A stretch of 64,000 bases of DNA from Paenibacillus allorhizosphaerae (GCF_910594985.1 NZ_CAJVCE010000003.1:310001-374000); one strand, 5' to 3'; positions 1-9,622 are shown, counted from the stretch's first letter. Notes: generated by a model not told the origin, from the letters alone. Numbers and translations: made by a program.

Positions 1-371
1 ATATCCGCATCCTGCACTATCCGGACGTAGAACGGCTGATCCTCCCGATTCCGGGTGTTATGCAGCCTGACAATCTCCGAGACGCATTGTATTTCTTCAT
101 TAGAAGCGTAATCCTGAAGCAACTGCGGCACCAGATATGCGCCTGTAGCCGCATGCGGCTCGATCCCTTTCGTCACGTCGTGAAACAACGCTCCGGCAAA
201 GATAACGTCGTCTTTTGAACTGTCTCCCGGGAACAAGGCTTCCCTTAGATGAATCGCGATTTTGGCTACACGTTCGCAGTGGTAAAAAATATAACCCTTT
301 TCCCGCTGCAAATGCGATTTCCGTTTCCCCATCGTTTTGAAAGCCAGCTCCGTCAACCGATCCCGATCCAT
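1..371 (-). CDS. HD-domain phosphohydrolase, N-terminal part (runs off the left edge)
   Basis: The first 123 codons read from an ATG preceded by GGAG nine bases upstream; the rest lies beyond the window. The metal-binding HD pattern is visible: H31, the H64-D65 doublet in a GALFHD context, and D121 in QDAD. This is the layout of HD-superfamily metal-dependent phosphohydrolases, which hydrolyse phosphomonoesters, nucleotides or cyclic dinucleotides. The spacing fits a small stand-alone HD protein (YqeK- or COG1418-like) better than a multi-domain HD-GYP protein, but the C-terminus is missing and the substrate cannot be told. It is not obviously linked to its neighbour: about 170 bases with no recognisable site separate it from the sulfatase gene. 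Confidence 0.75.
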   Translation of the reverse strand, partial: MDRDRLTELAFKTMGKRKSHLQREKGYIFYHCERVAKIAIHLREALFPGDSSKDDVIFAGALFHDVTKGIEPHAATGAYLVPQLLQDYASNEEIQCVSEIVRLHNTRNREDQPFYVRIVQDAD

Positions 372-541
372 ACCTTCTCGCTCCCCGCTGTGGATTTTAT
401 CGTTTCAAGGATGAATAATTTACCATAATTATGGGTTGCGAGTCTACGGATAAAATCATTTTAATCGACTATCGGCTGTACTAGCGCTCTGTCCGAATAG
501 GTTCCTCGCGGTTGGGATCATTTGGATAGAAACAACAATGA

Positions 542-1909
542 TTACACGGCGCCCTCGGTGGCATGATCAGCCCGCGCCATCATCTCCTGATGCCAATTCA
601 TGATCACACTGCGATACTGCGACGTGATATGGGGCAATACGTCGACCAGATTTACCAATTCATATGGATCTTGTTCCAGATCGTACAGATGGGTCGGCTG
701 AAAAGCCGTTTGTTCGACGACCAGCTTGTATTTCCCTTCCCTTACCATAAACCAGTTGTAAGGCGACATCGGCCTGCCTTTGTTTTCGGCAAAAACCTGT
801 TTCTTCCAGTCCTGCTCAAGCCCGAGCGTCATCGGGACAAAGTTGCTTCCCTCTACGTCGTCCGCCGGCATCAATCCGCAATACTCCATAATGGATGGGT
901 AGAAGTCAACGGTAGAGATGCATTCGTCGAACACCTCTCCTCTTGCTCCTTTCGGCACTCTTACAATCAAAGGCACTCTCGTCGACTCTTCCCAGAACAG
1001 TTGTTTGTTCTTTACTCCGTGACTCCCTTGCATATCGCCATGATCCGATGTGAAAATAATGACCGTGTTGTCGTATAGCCCGGTTTCGATCAGTTTATCG
1101 ACGATTCGTCCGACGTTGTAGTCCAACTGGGAAACCATCGCATAATACATGCGCAAATATTCGTCCAGATCGTCGCCGTAGCGCAAATAGTTCGGGTCCA
1201 GCTCGTAATTCGGCGTGGGCGGACTTTCCGTTTTCGTATACGGATCGATATCGACGGCGTTCGGCCGCCGGGTCAGCCGCTTCCCGCGATACATCCGGTC
1301 AAACGGTTTGGACGGCTGTAACGGATAATGAGGATCCTGGAAAGAGACGAACATCGCGAACGGCTCATCCTTTATTTGCTCCAACCGTTCCATCGCGATA
1401 TCTGCCGTCGTTTCCGAACGGTGCTTGTTGAACTCCTCCCGATTGCCGTTTTCATCAAAAAACCATACTTGCTTCAAAAAGTCGTTGTAGCACTGGTACC
1501 CGATAAAATCTTGAAAACCGCCCCGCAATTCGGCAGGCACGCCGATATTGCCTTTCCCGCCCAAGTGCCACTTGCCGACGTAGCTGGTGCGAACGCCGCC
1601 TTCGTTCAAACGATCGGCGAGACATTTGCCGTCTGCCGGCAGCGCATCGGTGTTCCCGTATATTCCGGTTTGGCAAGCATATTTCCCGGAAAACAGCACT
1701 CCGCGATACGGCGTGCATATCGGAATATTCGAATACGTGTTTCGAAACAATACGCCATCCGCAGCCAGCTTATCGAGATGGGGCGTATGAATTTCTTCGT
1801 TACCCATGCATCCCAACGCAAACGCATGCATCTGATCCGCAAACAAGAACAGTACGTTCAGTCTATCCATACCGCGTGCACACCATCCTTTTCCGGTCAT
1901 CCGGTTCAT
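542..1909 (-). CDS. Sulfatase of the formylglycine (type I) family
   Basis: 455 residues in the alkaline-phosphatase/sulfatase fold. The sulfatase signature C-x-P-x-R is present as C65-T-P-Y-R69; C65 would be oxidised to formylglycine. Other active-site landmarks are D25-Q26 near the N-terminus, GKWH (112-115) and the metal motif SDHGD (288-292). There is no signal peptide, so it should act in the cytoplasm on imported sulfated sugars or sulfate esters; the exact substrate is unknown. The first ATG overlaps the stop codon of the upstream binding-protein gene (ATGA) and has GGAG five bases before it, which argues for translational coupling. An internal ATG at residue 14, closer to where the family's conserved core begins, is an alternative start. 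Confidence 0.9.
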   Translation of the reverse strand: MNRMTGKGWCARGMDRLNVLFLFADQMHAFALGCMGNEEIHTPHLDKLAADGVLFRNTYSNIPICTPYRGVLFSGKYACQTGIYGNTDALPADGKCLADRLNEGGVRTSYVGKWHLGGKGNIGVPAELRGGFQDFIGYQCYNDFLKQVWFFDENGNREEFNKHRSETTADIAMERLEQIKDEPFAMFVSFQDPHYPLQPSKPFDRMYRGKRLTRRPNAVDIDPYTKTESPPTPNYELDPNYLRYGDDLDEYLRMYYAMVSQLDYNVGRIVDKLIETGLYDNTVIIFTSDHGDMQGSHGVKNKQLFWEESTRVPLIVRVPKGARGEVFDECISTVDFYPSIMEYCGLMPADDVEGSNFVPMTLGLEQDWKKQVFAENKGRPMSPYNWFMVREGKYKLVVEQTAFQPTHLYDLEQDPYELVNLVDVLPHITSQYRSVIMNWHQEMMARADHATEGAV

Positions 1910-3252
1910 TTTTTCTCCGTCTCGATCAGTTGATTCGCCTTCTCTTCCGCTTCGCGAAGCGTCGTATTCGCATTCACGTTTTCGTTAACGGTTCTGGCAA
2001 CCGCTTTGTTCAACTCGTTTCTCGCTATGTTGTCGTACAGCGTAATCGGCGGCAGCGGGGCTGGCACTTTTTTATTGACGGCCTCCTTGTTCTTGCCTTT
2101 GAACGAATTCAGCCCTTCACCGAAATATGGCCGGAGCTGCGGGTCTTTCAAGCTCGTCAGCCTGCCCCGTTTATTCAGCGCGATCTGGGACGGTTCTTCC
2201 AGCAGCAGCTTCACCACTTGAAAGGCTTCCTGCGGATGCTTGCTTTTGGAAGAGACCATGAGCAGAAACAAGCTGATGCCGAATGCGTTGTTCGGCGTCT
2301 CGGCAAACGTCGGCATCGCCGCCATATCCCAATTCATCGGCTTTCCCAGATTATGCAGCTCTTCCAGCTCGCCGAGCCTTGCGCCGAGTCCGGCCAGCAT
2401 CGCCAAATTCCGGTCCTGCTCGAACGACGCGACGGCTGCCTTCTCATCGGTATTTCCCGGAATTTCTTTGATGCGCTTGTACATTTCCAGAACCGTCTTC
2501 CAGCCGTCCGTTTGCAGCTTCGCCCGCAAGCTTTTCGAATCGACGATCGGCAAACTCAGTTGTTCGCCAAATCGCTGATACCCTCCGTCGATATCGAGGC
2601 CCTTGAACTTCGTTCCGTCCGTTTCACGGGTTACTTTTTTCGTAAGCTCAATCGCTTCATCCCACATCATTCCGTCTTTCGGGTAGCCGAGTCCGAACTT
2701 ATCGAAGATATCCTTGTTGTAATACAATGCGGAAAAATTGAGCGAATACGGAAGAGCCAGCATTTGGCCGTTCGGAATGTAGCCTTTAATGAATTGAATG
2801 GCCGTGGGATCGAATTTGCCTGGATCGAGGTTGGTGCGCTTGATGAGGTCGTTCAAATCCAGCGCTGCGTTCAAATTGACGATGGTCGCAGCGCCGGCGG
2901 AACCGGTATAAATGATGTCAGGCATGCTGTCGGCAGCTACCAAATCCTGCGGAGCGCTTCCTTTGCCTTCGCGCACAAGCTCCAGCGTGATATGCGGATA
3001 TTTAAGTTTCACCGGTTTCACGACCAGTTCCTGGAACTCTTCATCGGTCATTTTCGCCGAGTATTGGTACACGGACAAGGTGAGCGGCTCATTCGACGGT
3101 GCAGGCGAATTTGGAACGCCGGTTCCCTCCCCTTCGTTGCTGGAGCAGGCAGACAAAACCAAGAGGGACAGGCCAATCGATAGCGGCAGGAGAGCAAGCT
3201 TTCTTTTTCTGCAGCGGCACAATTGCAATGCATCGGAATAAAACGCTTTCAT
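1906..3252 (-). CDS. ABC transporter sugar-binding lipoprotein
   Basis: 448 residues, family 1 extracellular solute-binding protein. A positively charged N-terminus and hydrophobic stretch end in a lipobox L33-S-A-C36, so it should be lipid-anchored outside the membrane. Start supported by AAGGGG upstream. It belongs to the same subfamily as the protein at 47793-49112: both contain an ...ITLELV/ITMELV block after a similar N-terminal domain, and both end with a T-L/A-L-R ... helix. No permease or ATPase gene lies nearby, so it must use a membrane complex encoded elsewhere. It lies between an AraC regulator upstream and a sulfatase downstream on the same strand, suggesting capture of a sulfated or charged oligosaccharide. 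Confidence 0.9.
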   Translation of the reverse strand: MKAFYSDALQLCRCRKRKLALLPLSIGLSLLVLSACSSNEGEGTGVPNSPAPSNEPLTLSVYQYSAKMTDEEFQELVVKPVKLKYPHITLELVREGKGSAPQDLVAADSMPDIIYTGSAGAATIVNLNAALDLNDLIKRTNLDPGKFDPTAIQFIKGYIPNGQMLALPYSLNFSALYYNKDIFDKFGLGYPKDGMMWDEAIELTKKVTRETDGTKFKGLDIDGGYQRFGEQLSLPIVDSKSLRAKLQTDGWKTVLEMYKRIKEIPGNTDEKAAVASFEQDRNLAMLAGLGARLGELEELHNLGKPMNWDMAAMPTFAETPNNAFGISLFLLMVSSKSKHPQEAFQVVKLLLEEPSQIALNKRGRLTSLKDPQLRPYFGEGLNSFKGKNKEAVNKKVPAPLPPITLYDNIARNELNKAVARTVNENVNANTTLREAEEKANQLIETEKK

Positions 3253-3272
3253 AGAACCGCCCCTTAATCGAA

Positions 3273-3334
3273 CTTAAGTTGTCCGGTGCGCGCCGTTACC
3301 AGCATTGTAGCATGCTCTCCACCGTCCACTTAAG
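3273..3334. promoter_or_regulatory. Imperfect inverted repeat around a possible -10 box
   Basis: Two arms containing CTTAAGT followed by a GGTG-like block (3273-3288 and, inverted, 3320-3334) flank a minus-strand TACAAT at 3309-3304, upstream of the binding-protein gene. A matching -35 is weak (TAAGTG). It could be the operator of the AraC-type regulator encoded just upstream, but this is inference. Confidence 0.3.
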
Positions 3335-3388
3335 CTAAAAAACTACCCTCTTACCGGAAAAAGTTATCTTTTTTTACCCTATGCGCTG

Positions 3389-4261
3389 CTATCGGCCCGG
3401 TCGTTTCAAGTCGCGGTACGCTGTCGGCGTCAACCCTTTTTCGGTCCGAAACACGCGGGAAAAGTACGATACATCCTCAAAGCCAAGCTGCTCCGCAATC
3501 AAATAGACGGGGTCGTCCGTATAAAGCAGCAGCTTCTCTGCTTTCTCCATCCGAAGCGTTTGCAAATAACGGTGAGGCGTAACGCCCATCTCCCGTTTAA
3601 ACAGGCGGCACAAGTAATTAGGCGTCATATGAATGTGATCGGCCAATTCTTCTAGTGTTAAAGAGCGGTGCAGATTCGACTGTATAAAAGTGAGCAAGCC
3701 GGCGACGGTGTTTTGTTTCTTCGCTCTGACTTTCGTCAGTCCGATCCGCTGCACGACATCGAAGATGCGGAATACCAGCTCAATTTGACGCAGTTTGCCC
3801 TGCAGATCGTCATGAAGCAGCTGTTGATGATGAATGATTTGCTGAAACCCTTCCGTAATGAACGACCGGAACGGAGACGGGATGAGCAGCGGGGAGCGGC
3901 GTACCGACTCAGGTAGAGCATGGCCGTAATACTCTTCGATCAAATCGAACAGCGAATCCTCGCTCGGTCGCTCGTCCTCGGCAACCAGCATGAATGTGGA
4001 TGCGTAGTTGCTTAACGGATGTTCGCGGCTGGCGGCAAACTGGTGCGGTTCGTTGGGGCTAATGAGATATAGCAAGCCTTCGGTCGCTTCGGTATCGGTC
4101 CCGTTCACCTGGAACGTCCCGGAGCCGCCCGTAATATACATCAAATGATATACCGGATGGCTGTGCAGCTTGCTGAACAACCCGCTACGGTTCTCGACAT
4201 AACGGGTATTGATCATAGTAACGGAATAAGTGCCTGATCGCAGCCGCAATGAAATGTCCAT
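3389..4261 (-). CDS. AraC-family regulator with cupin sensor domain
   Basis: 290 residues. The N-terminal half (about 1-140) is a cupin-type sugar-sensing domain (HSHPVYHLMYI, then GLLYLISPNEPHQF). The C-terminal 100 residues hold the two helix-turn-helix motifs of the AraC/XylS family, ending in the typical LGFEDVSYFSRVFRTEKGLTP block. A GAGGAGG sequence lies ten bases before the ATG. It sits upstream of the sugar-binding lipoprotein and sulfatase on the same strand and most likely activates them when the cognate sugar binds; the ligand is not known. Confidence 0.9.
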   Translation of the reverse strand: MDISLRLRSGTYSVTMINTRYVENRSGLFSKLHSHPVYHLMYITGGSGTFQVNGTDTEATEGLLYLISPNEPHQFAASREHPLSNYASTFMLVAEDERPSEDSLFDLIEEYYGHALPESVRRSPLLIPSPFRSFITEGFQQIIHHQQLLHDDLQGKLRQIELVFRIFDVVQRIGLTKVRAKKQNTVAGLLTFIQSNLHRSLTLEELADHIHMTPNYLCRLFKREMGVTPHRYLQTLRMEKAEKLLLYTDDPVYLIAEQLGFEDVSYFSRVFRTEKGLTPTAYRDLKRPGR

Positions 4262-4423
4262 GCTGCATTAGCCTCCTCGTTATGGCTGTAGCGTTCCCGG
4301 GCCGCATTCATAGACGAACAACAATTACTCGTCCCCGTTCTTCCCGGCAATCCATTTTGGCTTCGGCACAGCTGCGTTTAACTGCGTTTGGTCTGCGATG
4401 GGCTGTCCAGCTCGCAGAGCAAG

Positions 4424-5101
4424 CTAGCCTTTGCGGCCGACCACGCAAAAATAAGGCGGCACGGACTGAGTCGCCGTGTCGGCGCCGGGCTCATCCATGC
4501 GCACGAACGAGAAGCCAGCAGCCTGAAAGTCGTTCAAGTAATAAGACAACGGCCGGTGATATGCTCCCAGCGTGGAGCGGATCGTACCGCTACCGTGGGA
4601 TTTCCAGTACTGCGGCGCATATTGGAACACTCTTCTGGAACCGTCCTCCAGCGGATAGCTGAAAGGAGATTGGAAGCATGGGTGCATGACGACCCAGATC
4701 ATGATGCCGCCGTCTTTCAGCACCCGATGAGCGGAGGCGAACACGGCTTTATGATCCGGGACGTCCATCAGCATCAGGCTGGAAACGACGGCGTCGAACG
4801 ACGCTTCCGGCAGCTTGCGAAGCTGCATCGCATCGTCCTGGAGCCATGTGACGCCGGCGGATTTGTCCTTCGCATAGCGCAGCTGCCCCTCGCTCTCGTC
4901 CACGCCGGTAACCGTCGCCCCCCGTGTGGACAAGCGGCAGCTTAGCTCCCCTTGCCCGCATCCGATATCGCAGATCTTTTTACCGGCGATGACGGATAGC
5001 GCTTCCAACTGTTCAATAATATATCGGATCGACGTTTCCGCAACGCCTCTTTTTGTCGTCAATTCATGATACTGATCGGCAAAAGCATCGTATTTCGCCA
5101 T
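4424..5101 (-). CDS. Class I SAM-dependent methyltransferase
   Basis: 225 residues from the ATG at 5101, which has GGAG ten bases upstream; a GTG three codons earlier has no usable spacing. Motif I of Rossmann methyltransferases is clear (CDIGCGQGEL), followed by the acidic end of strand 2 (VTGVDES), motif II/III around FDAVVSSLMLMDVPD and LKDGGIMIWV. It belongs to the UbiE/small-molecule methyltransferase group; the acceptor cannot be predicted. It is monocistronic as far as the sequence shows. Confidence 0.85.
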   Translation of the reverse strand: MAKYDAFADQYHELTTKRGVAETSIRYIIEQLEALSVIAGKKICDIGCGQGELSCRLSTRGATVTGVDESEGQLRYAKDKSAGVTWLQDDAMQLRKLPEASFDAVVSSLMLMDVPDHKAVFASAHRVLKDGGIMIWVVMHPCFQSPFSYPLEDGSRRVFQYAPQYWKSHGSGTIRSTLGAYHRPLSYYLNDFQAAGFSFVRMDEPGADTATQSVPPYFCVVGRKG

Positions 5102-5243
5102 GGGAACCACGCTCCGCTAATAGAATTCTACTTCTCTTCTATTATATGGCAATTGATTGTGCGGAAAAATAGCTGTTTTTCATCGAATCGATCTCTTTCC
5201 GAGATGAAAGATGGGGTTGTGCAAGACAGGTGCATGATAAGGT

Positions 5244-5284
5244 AAGAAAAAGCCCGAATCATCAGCCGCAGCCGTCATCCGGGC
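5244..5284 (-). terminator. Rho-independent terminator of the DUF2264 gene
   Basis: On the minus strand GCCCGGAT pairs with ATTCGGGC (8 pairs with one G-U) and is followed by TTTTTCTT. Confidence 0.75.
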
Positions 5285-5302
5285 AATTATTAATATATAA
5301 TG

Positions 5303-6448
5303 CTACTTCAACGCTTTATCGAGGGCAAACGGTTGCCCCGACCATGCCTTCTTCTGCGTCCACTCCGCTTCGCCTTGCCAGAATGGATGCTCCGGTCCAA
5401 GGCCGAGCGGCAAAAATACCGCAGAGCAAAGATACAAGCTGCCGGTTGAAATATACGTCTCGCCGATCTCCGGTTGATCGCCGCAAAAGCCGATGCGCAG
5501 CCATCCGTCAGCATCAAAGGTGCCCGGCGCATCGATCATGCGGCGGATGACCGCCGTGAGCGCGCAGCGGACCTGGGCCGGCTGAACGCCTTCCGGCAGC
5601 CGTTCCTGCAGCGCCATTTGCGCCAGCAGCTGGAAGGCGCCGAACCGATACGCCAGCGATCGGCCGATAGCCGGGAACGTTCCTTCCGGCGAGATGAGCC
5701 GCTCCTGAATCGCGGCATGGCGCGTTGCCCTCCGCAGCGTCGGCTCCAGCAGGCGCTCCCAATCGGCGAACTTGGAGCCGACGGTCAGCAATATATCGAC
5801 AAACATCGGCTGAATAACGAAGCTGTTATAGTAGTCCCAGTGAAATTCCACGCCGTCGCCATACGTGCCGTCGCCAAGGTACCACTCGCCGTGCTTTTTC
5901 ACCGCATAGTCGATGCGCATCGGATCCCAGTCCGGCTCGCCCAGCAAGTAGAGCGCCGTCTCCGTCATCGCTGCAAACAACAGCCAATTGTTGTAGCCCG
6001 GCTTGCGCGTTCGCGTTGCTTTGAGACAGGCGGCTAGATTGCGTTTCACGCGGTCGTCCAGCTTGCCGAGCAGCTCCCGCGGGGCACGAACGAGCGCATG
6101 CGACAAGAACGCCGCGTCCACGATCGGCTGACCGCCGTGCGAGAAATTCATAAAGTCGGGCGACGCGGGATCGGTCGCAGCATCGATAGCCGCTCTCGCG
6201 AGGCCGGCGAATTTCCGGCGACGCTCCTCCTCTTCCCCCGTCAAACCGGTAAGCTCAAACCAAGGAGCCATACCGCAAATGAGCCGTCCGAGCGCCTCCA
6301 AATACGTAAAATGCTCGCGGTCGTTCGTGATTGCCTGCACCGGCATCCGGCTGCGCAGTTGACGCGCTTGAAGCGCTTCCAATACGGGTTCTCCAATCCG
6401 GCACATCCAGTTGACCCAATCGTTGCGGTCAGCAGTTCCCTGATTCAT
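5303..6448 (-). CDS. DUF2264 domain protein, probable polysaccharide-degradation accessory enzyme
   Basis: 381 residues from the ATG at 6448, chosen because a GAGGAG sequence lies upstream and the conserved domain begins at once (NDWVNWM). The diagnostic N-terminal block with REHFTYLEALGRLICGMAPW and the GYNNWLLFAAMTE block mark it as DUF2264. Members have an alpha/alpha-barrel look and occur next to polysaccharide lyases and glycosidases in Bacteroidetes and Paenibacillus; biochemical function is not established to my knowledge. No signal peptide is visible, so it is probably cytoplasmic. The gene stands alone and ends at a good terminator. Confidence 0.85.
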   Translation of the reverse strand: MNQGTADRNDWVNWMCRIGEPVLEALQARQLRSRMPVQAITNDREHFTYLEALGRLICGMAPWFELTGLTGEEEERRRKFAGLARAAIDAATDPASPDFMNFSHGGQPIVDAAFLSHALVRAPRELLGKLDDRVKRNLAACLKATRTRKPGYNNWLLFAAMTETALYLLGEPDWDPMRIDYAVKKHGEWYLGDGTYGDGVEFHWDYYNSFVIQPMFVDILLTVGSKFADWERLLEPTLRRATRHAAIQERLISPEGTFPAIGRSLAYRFGAFQLLAQMALQERLPEGVQPAQVRCALTAVIRRMIDAPGTFDADGWLRIGFCGDQPEIGETYISTGSLYLCSAVFLPLGLGPEHPFWQGEAEWTQKKAWSGQPFALDKALK

Positions 6449-6609
6449 AAGGGTACTCGTCTCCTCTCGTCGCTTAAACGTTTCAACTTCTTGTACCATT
6501 ATAACGCGTGTGTAAAAAAATAGGGATTATTTTTTAATCCGTTGAAGCTTTTCCAGAAAAAATTTGGTACTATAGTTGAGGTTGTTTCATCTTATCTTGA
6601 CGCTAAGGG

Positions 6610-7890
6610 GTGTTACTTACGAAAGTGCAAAAGGAAATTAAGGTGGACGAGCGCCCGCCGCTGCTTCAAAGCTTGCCGCTCAGCTTGCAGCATCTGTTCG
6701 CGATGTTCGGATCGACGGTGCTCGTACCGGTGCTGTTCAAAGTCGATCCGGCGACGATTTTGCTGATGAACGGCATCGGGACATTGCTGTACCTATTCAT
6801 CTGCAAAGGGAAAATTCCCGCTTTTCTCGGCTCAAGCTTCGCCTTCCTTTCGCCGGTATTCGCCGTGCTCGCATCCGGCCAATCTTATCAGGCAGCGCTG
6901 GGCGGCTTTATCATCTCGGGGCTGATCTTCATTGCAGTGGCGCTGATCATCCGCTCTGCAGGAACGGGCTGGCTCGACGTCGTCTTCCCGCCCGCAGCCA
7001 TGGGCGCGATCGTCGCCGTCATCGGACTGGAGCTTGTGCCGGTTGCGGCGGAGATGGCCGGATACATTCAACCGGCGGGTGCGACTGATTGGGCGCCCGA
7101 TACAGGCGCCGTCATCATCTCATCGGTCACCCTGCTCATTATGGTGCTCGGATCGGTCGTATTCCGCGGCTTTCTCAAAATCATTCCGATTCTTGTCGGC
7201 ATCGTATGCGGTTACGTGCTTGCCTTTTTGCTCGGATACGTCAAATTCGAAGCCGTCGCCGCCGCCGACTGGTTCGCACTGCCGCATTTCTACGCGCCGC
7301 AGTTCAGCTTGTCGGCCATGGCGATCATCGCTCCGGCCGCGCTCGTCGTCATCGCCGAGCATATCGGCCACTTGATTGTGACGGGCAATATCGTCGGCAA
7401 AAACTTGTCCAAAGACCCGGGGCTTGACCGCTCGCTGATGGGCAACGGGATTTCTACCGTCATCTCTGGCTTTGTCGGCTCCACGCCGAATACGACGTAC
7501 GGCGAGAACATCGGCGTTATGGCGATCTCCCGCGTATACTCCGTATGGGTTATCGGCGGAGCGGCCATTATCGCCATCGTGCTCTCCTTCTTCGGGAAGC
7601 TCGCCGCGCTGATCACCACGATCCCCGGACCGGTCATGGGCGGCGTATCGCTGCTGCTGTTCGGCATCATTGCAGCGTCAGGCGTGCGGATGCTCGTGGA
7701 AACGAAGGTCGACTATTCCAAAGCGTCCAACCTGATCCTGACCTGCGTCGTACTTGTCATCGGGATCAGCGGCACGACCGTGACGATCGGCAGCTTTTCG
7801 CTGAAAGGCATGGCGCTTGCGACGGTCGTCGCCATCATACTCAGCCTCTTCTTCAAGCTGCTCGATAAACAGGGACTCACGAACGAGTAA
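6610..7890 (+). CDS. uraA: Uracil permease (NCS2 nucleobase:cation symporter)
   Basis: Up to 426 residues with 12-14 hydrophobic segments. The UraA substrate/proton residues are readable: E250 and H254 in AEHIGH, and E299 in TTYGEN, with the same mutual spacing as E241, H245 and E290 of the E. coli protein. The SSFAFLSP block near residues 75-82 is also typical. It imports uracil, probably with protons, for salvage; uridine kinase, another pyrimidine-salvage gene, lies about 3 kb away. The start is uncertain: GTG at 6610 has no well-placed ribosome binding site, and GTG at 6625 has AAGGGG about 14 bases upstream. I see no PyrR-type leader. Confidence 0.93.
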   Translation: MLLTKVQKEIKVDERPPLLQSLPLSLQHLFAMFGSTVLVPVLFKVDPATILLMNGIGTLLYLFICKGKIPAFLGSSFAFLSPVFAVLASGQSYQAALGGFIISGLIFIAVALIIRSAGTGWLDVVFPPAAMGAIVAVIGLELVPVAAEMAGYIQPAGATDWAPDTGAVIISSVTLLIMVLGSVVFRGFLKIIPILVGIVCGYVLAFLLGYVKFEAVAAADWFALPHFYAPQFSLSAMAIIAPAALVVIAEHIGHLIVTGNIVGKNLSKDPGLDRSLMGNGISTVISGFVGSTPNTTYGENIGVMAISRVYSVWVIGGAAIIAIVLSFFGKLAALITTIPGPVMGGVSLLLFGIIAASGVRMLVETKVDYSKASNLILTCVVLVIGISGTTVTIGSFSLKGMALATVVAIILSLFFKLLDKQGLTNE

Positions 7891-7923
7891 TTGACGAATC
7901 GCCAGTCTTATATAACACGACTC

Positions 7924-7968
7924 AAAAAAGATTCAGCTGCCTCTCGTAGGCACTGAATCTTTTTTTTC
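7924..7968 (+). terminator. Terminator of the uracil permease gene
   Basis: AAAAAAGATTCAG pairs with CTGAATCTTTTTTT around a loop containing an inner GCC/GGC pairing; the stem ends in a run of eight or more T, and A-rich on the other side, so it may act in both directions. Confidence 0.85.
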
Positions 7969-8072
7969 GTTGCTCCGCGCGGAACAATAGCATTGTAGAG
8001 CATGTGCTTCTTGAAAGAAGAAACCAGCATGGTAACGCTTTACTGGAAACTTATACATACTATCTTTAAACA

Positions 8073-8106
8073 AAAAACCTGGCCGGTTCCTCACCGCCAG
8101 GTTTTT
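8073..8106 (-). terminator. Terminator of the SLH-protein gene
   Basis: Perfect 11-bp stem AAAAACCTGGC / GCCAGGTTTTT with a 12-base loop, located just past the stop codon of the minus-strand gene and flanked by T on that strand. Confidence 0.85.
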
Positions 8107-8134
8107 GCCGTATGCCTAGTAATCCGATGTCGCG

Positions 8135-9409
8135 CTACATTTTTTCCAATATCGAGTAAACGATCGTCTTCGTATCCTTGTCGATATGCAATTCCACCGC
8201 GTAGCTCCCGATTGTAAACGTCTGATTTTCGACGGTATCGCCCGCCTCCACCCTCCGGTACACGTCGGCGAACAGCTCTTTGAACTTCAGCGCTTCATGC
8301 GCAAACAAATAATTCGCATAAGCGTCGATCGATTCCTGGTTGCGCGCGAGCACGCCGTTTTGCACGTGAACGGTAACGCCGTAGGTGCGGTACTCCGGCT
8401 CGATCCACAGCGACGCTTCTTCCCAGCTGCCATTTGGAATGAGCGTACGGTTTACATCTTTGGCTTTCGTCTCGGCATCCTTGTACAGCTTCGCCGTCGT
8501 CTCCACCAGGTCGTAGTTCGTGCCCCGCAGCTTGGCCGCTTCGCCGAGTACCTTGTACGCCTCGGCCATCTTGGCCGTCGGGAACACCACTTTCTTATAA
8601 TGGCCGTCTTTCGTCGGCACGATCACTTCAAGACCCGGCGGCACCGCCGCAAGCGAAGTCGTCACGCGCTTCGATTTATCGGTAATCCGGTCCAAAATCG
8701 CCAGCGACTCGGCCCGCGTCACTTGCTGTCCCGCGCCGAAATAACCGTTCGGGTATCCTTCCATAATGCCTTTGCCGTATGCTTCCGCGACAAACCGTTT
8801 TTCCCGTTCCTTCAAGCTCAGGAAATCGCCTAAAGTGCCGGCACTCTTCAGACTAAGCGTCTCGTCTTCCGTATACTCCGTCTCTTTCACGGTATAATAA
8901 ATGATTTCCGCGACCTGCTCACGCTTCAAATTCGCCTTGAAATCCGCGAATTGGCTCTTATTAATGAAATGCAGGTCGTTGGCGAGATCGATGAACGGCT
9001 TCGCCCAATAACCGAGCAAGCTCGGACGGAAGTTAAAATCCCGGTAATCCTGCTCCAAAATGCCGCGGTTCGCTGCGCCTAGCGATTGTACGAATTCTTT
9101 TTTCCATGCACGCTCGCCGTTAGGGTAAACGTTCGTATACGATAAGAGAAGCATTTTCACGAATTGATCCGCCGTTACCGGATCGTCCGGCCGAAACGTT
9201 CCGTCCGGAAATCCGTCCAATATCCCGCGGTCTACCAGTCGATTGACGGTCGCCTCCGCCCAATGCCCCTTTACATCGGAAAATCGTTGCTGCTGTTCCT
9301 GCGCATAAGCCTGCGAATAATTCGAAATAACGAACATCAACAGACATGCGGACAGCACCCGCGCGATTTGCCTCACGCAGGATGTTCCCCTGTTACTGAC
9401 CCAGACCAT
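8135..9409 (-). CDS. S-layer-homology (SLH) domain surface protein
   Basis: 424 residues. An N-terminal signal peptide (about residues 13-36, ending near AYAQ) is followed by three SLH modules: the first starts at FSDVKGHWAE and contains the GFPDGTFRPDDPVT signature, the second is degenerate (about 105-175), the third contains EGYPNGYFGAGQQVTRAE (about 195-245). SLH modules bind pyruvylated secondary cell-wall polymer, so the protein is held on the outside of the wall. The C-terminal 180 residues have no recognised domain. GAGG lies seven bases before the ATG. The gene is monocistronic. Confidence 0.9.
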   Translation of the reverse strand: MVWVSNRGTSCVRQIARVLSACLLMFVISNYSQAYAQEQQQRFSDVKGHWAEATVNRLVDRGILDGFPDGTFRPDDPVTADQFVKMLLLSYTNVYPNGERAWKKEFVQSLGAANRGILEQDYRDFNFRPSLLGYWAKPFIDLANDLHFINKSQFADFKANLKREQVAEIIYYTVKETEYTEDETLSLKSAGTLGDFLSLKEREKRFVAEAYGKGIMEGYPNGYFGAGQQVTRAESLAILDRITDKSKRVTTSLAAVPPGLEVIVPTKDGHYKKVVFPTAKMAEAYKVLGEAAKLRGTNYDLVETTAKLYKDAETKAKDVNRTLIPNGSWEEASLWIEPEYRTYGVTVHVQNGVLARNQESIDAYANYLFAHEALKFKELFADVYRRVEAGDTVENQTFTIGSYAVELHIDKDTKTIVYSILEKM

Positions 9410-9622
9410 AGTTCAACCTCGCTTGTGCCATGTCGATTAACCGCTTCTTTTGTCGTTTTGCCGCGGCCATTTTTAAGCATAAACGGTTTTACCGGGCTTG
9501 AACATTGCCCTTGAAGCCTATTATCGTTCGCATCCGAAAGACGGTAAATTAGGGAAATAGTCTGTAGTCCAATGTGAAAAAAGTAACAATACCGCCTTCG
9601 CCGGGACCTAGGGCTGCACAAT

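Noticed and set aside
1876..3183. 435-codon plus-strand frame antisense to the binding-protein gene
   Set aside because: Shadow of the minus-strand gene: rich in Arg, His, Phe and Gln, with no family motif; the same applies to other long antisense frames such as 13614-15002 and 48994-50310.
6542..6573. TTGAAG ... TACTAT as promoter of the uracil permease gene
   Set aside because: The spacing is 20 bases, too long for a normal sigma-A promoter, and no better pair was found.
8002..8217. 71-codon plus-strand frame after the uracil permease gene
   Set aside because: It runs through the SLH-gene terminator and into that gene's 3' end on the other strand.
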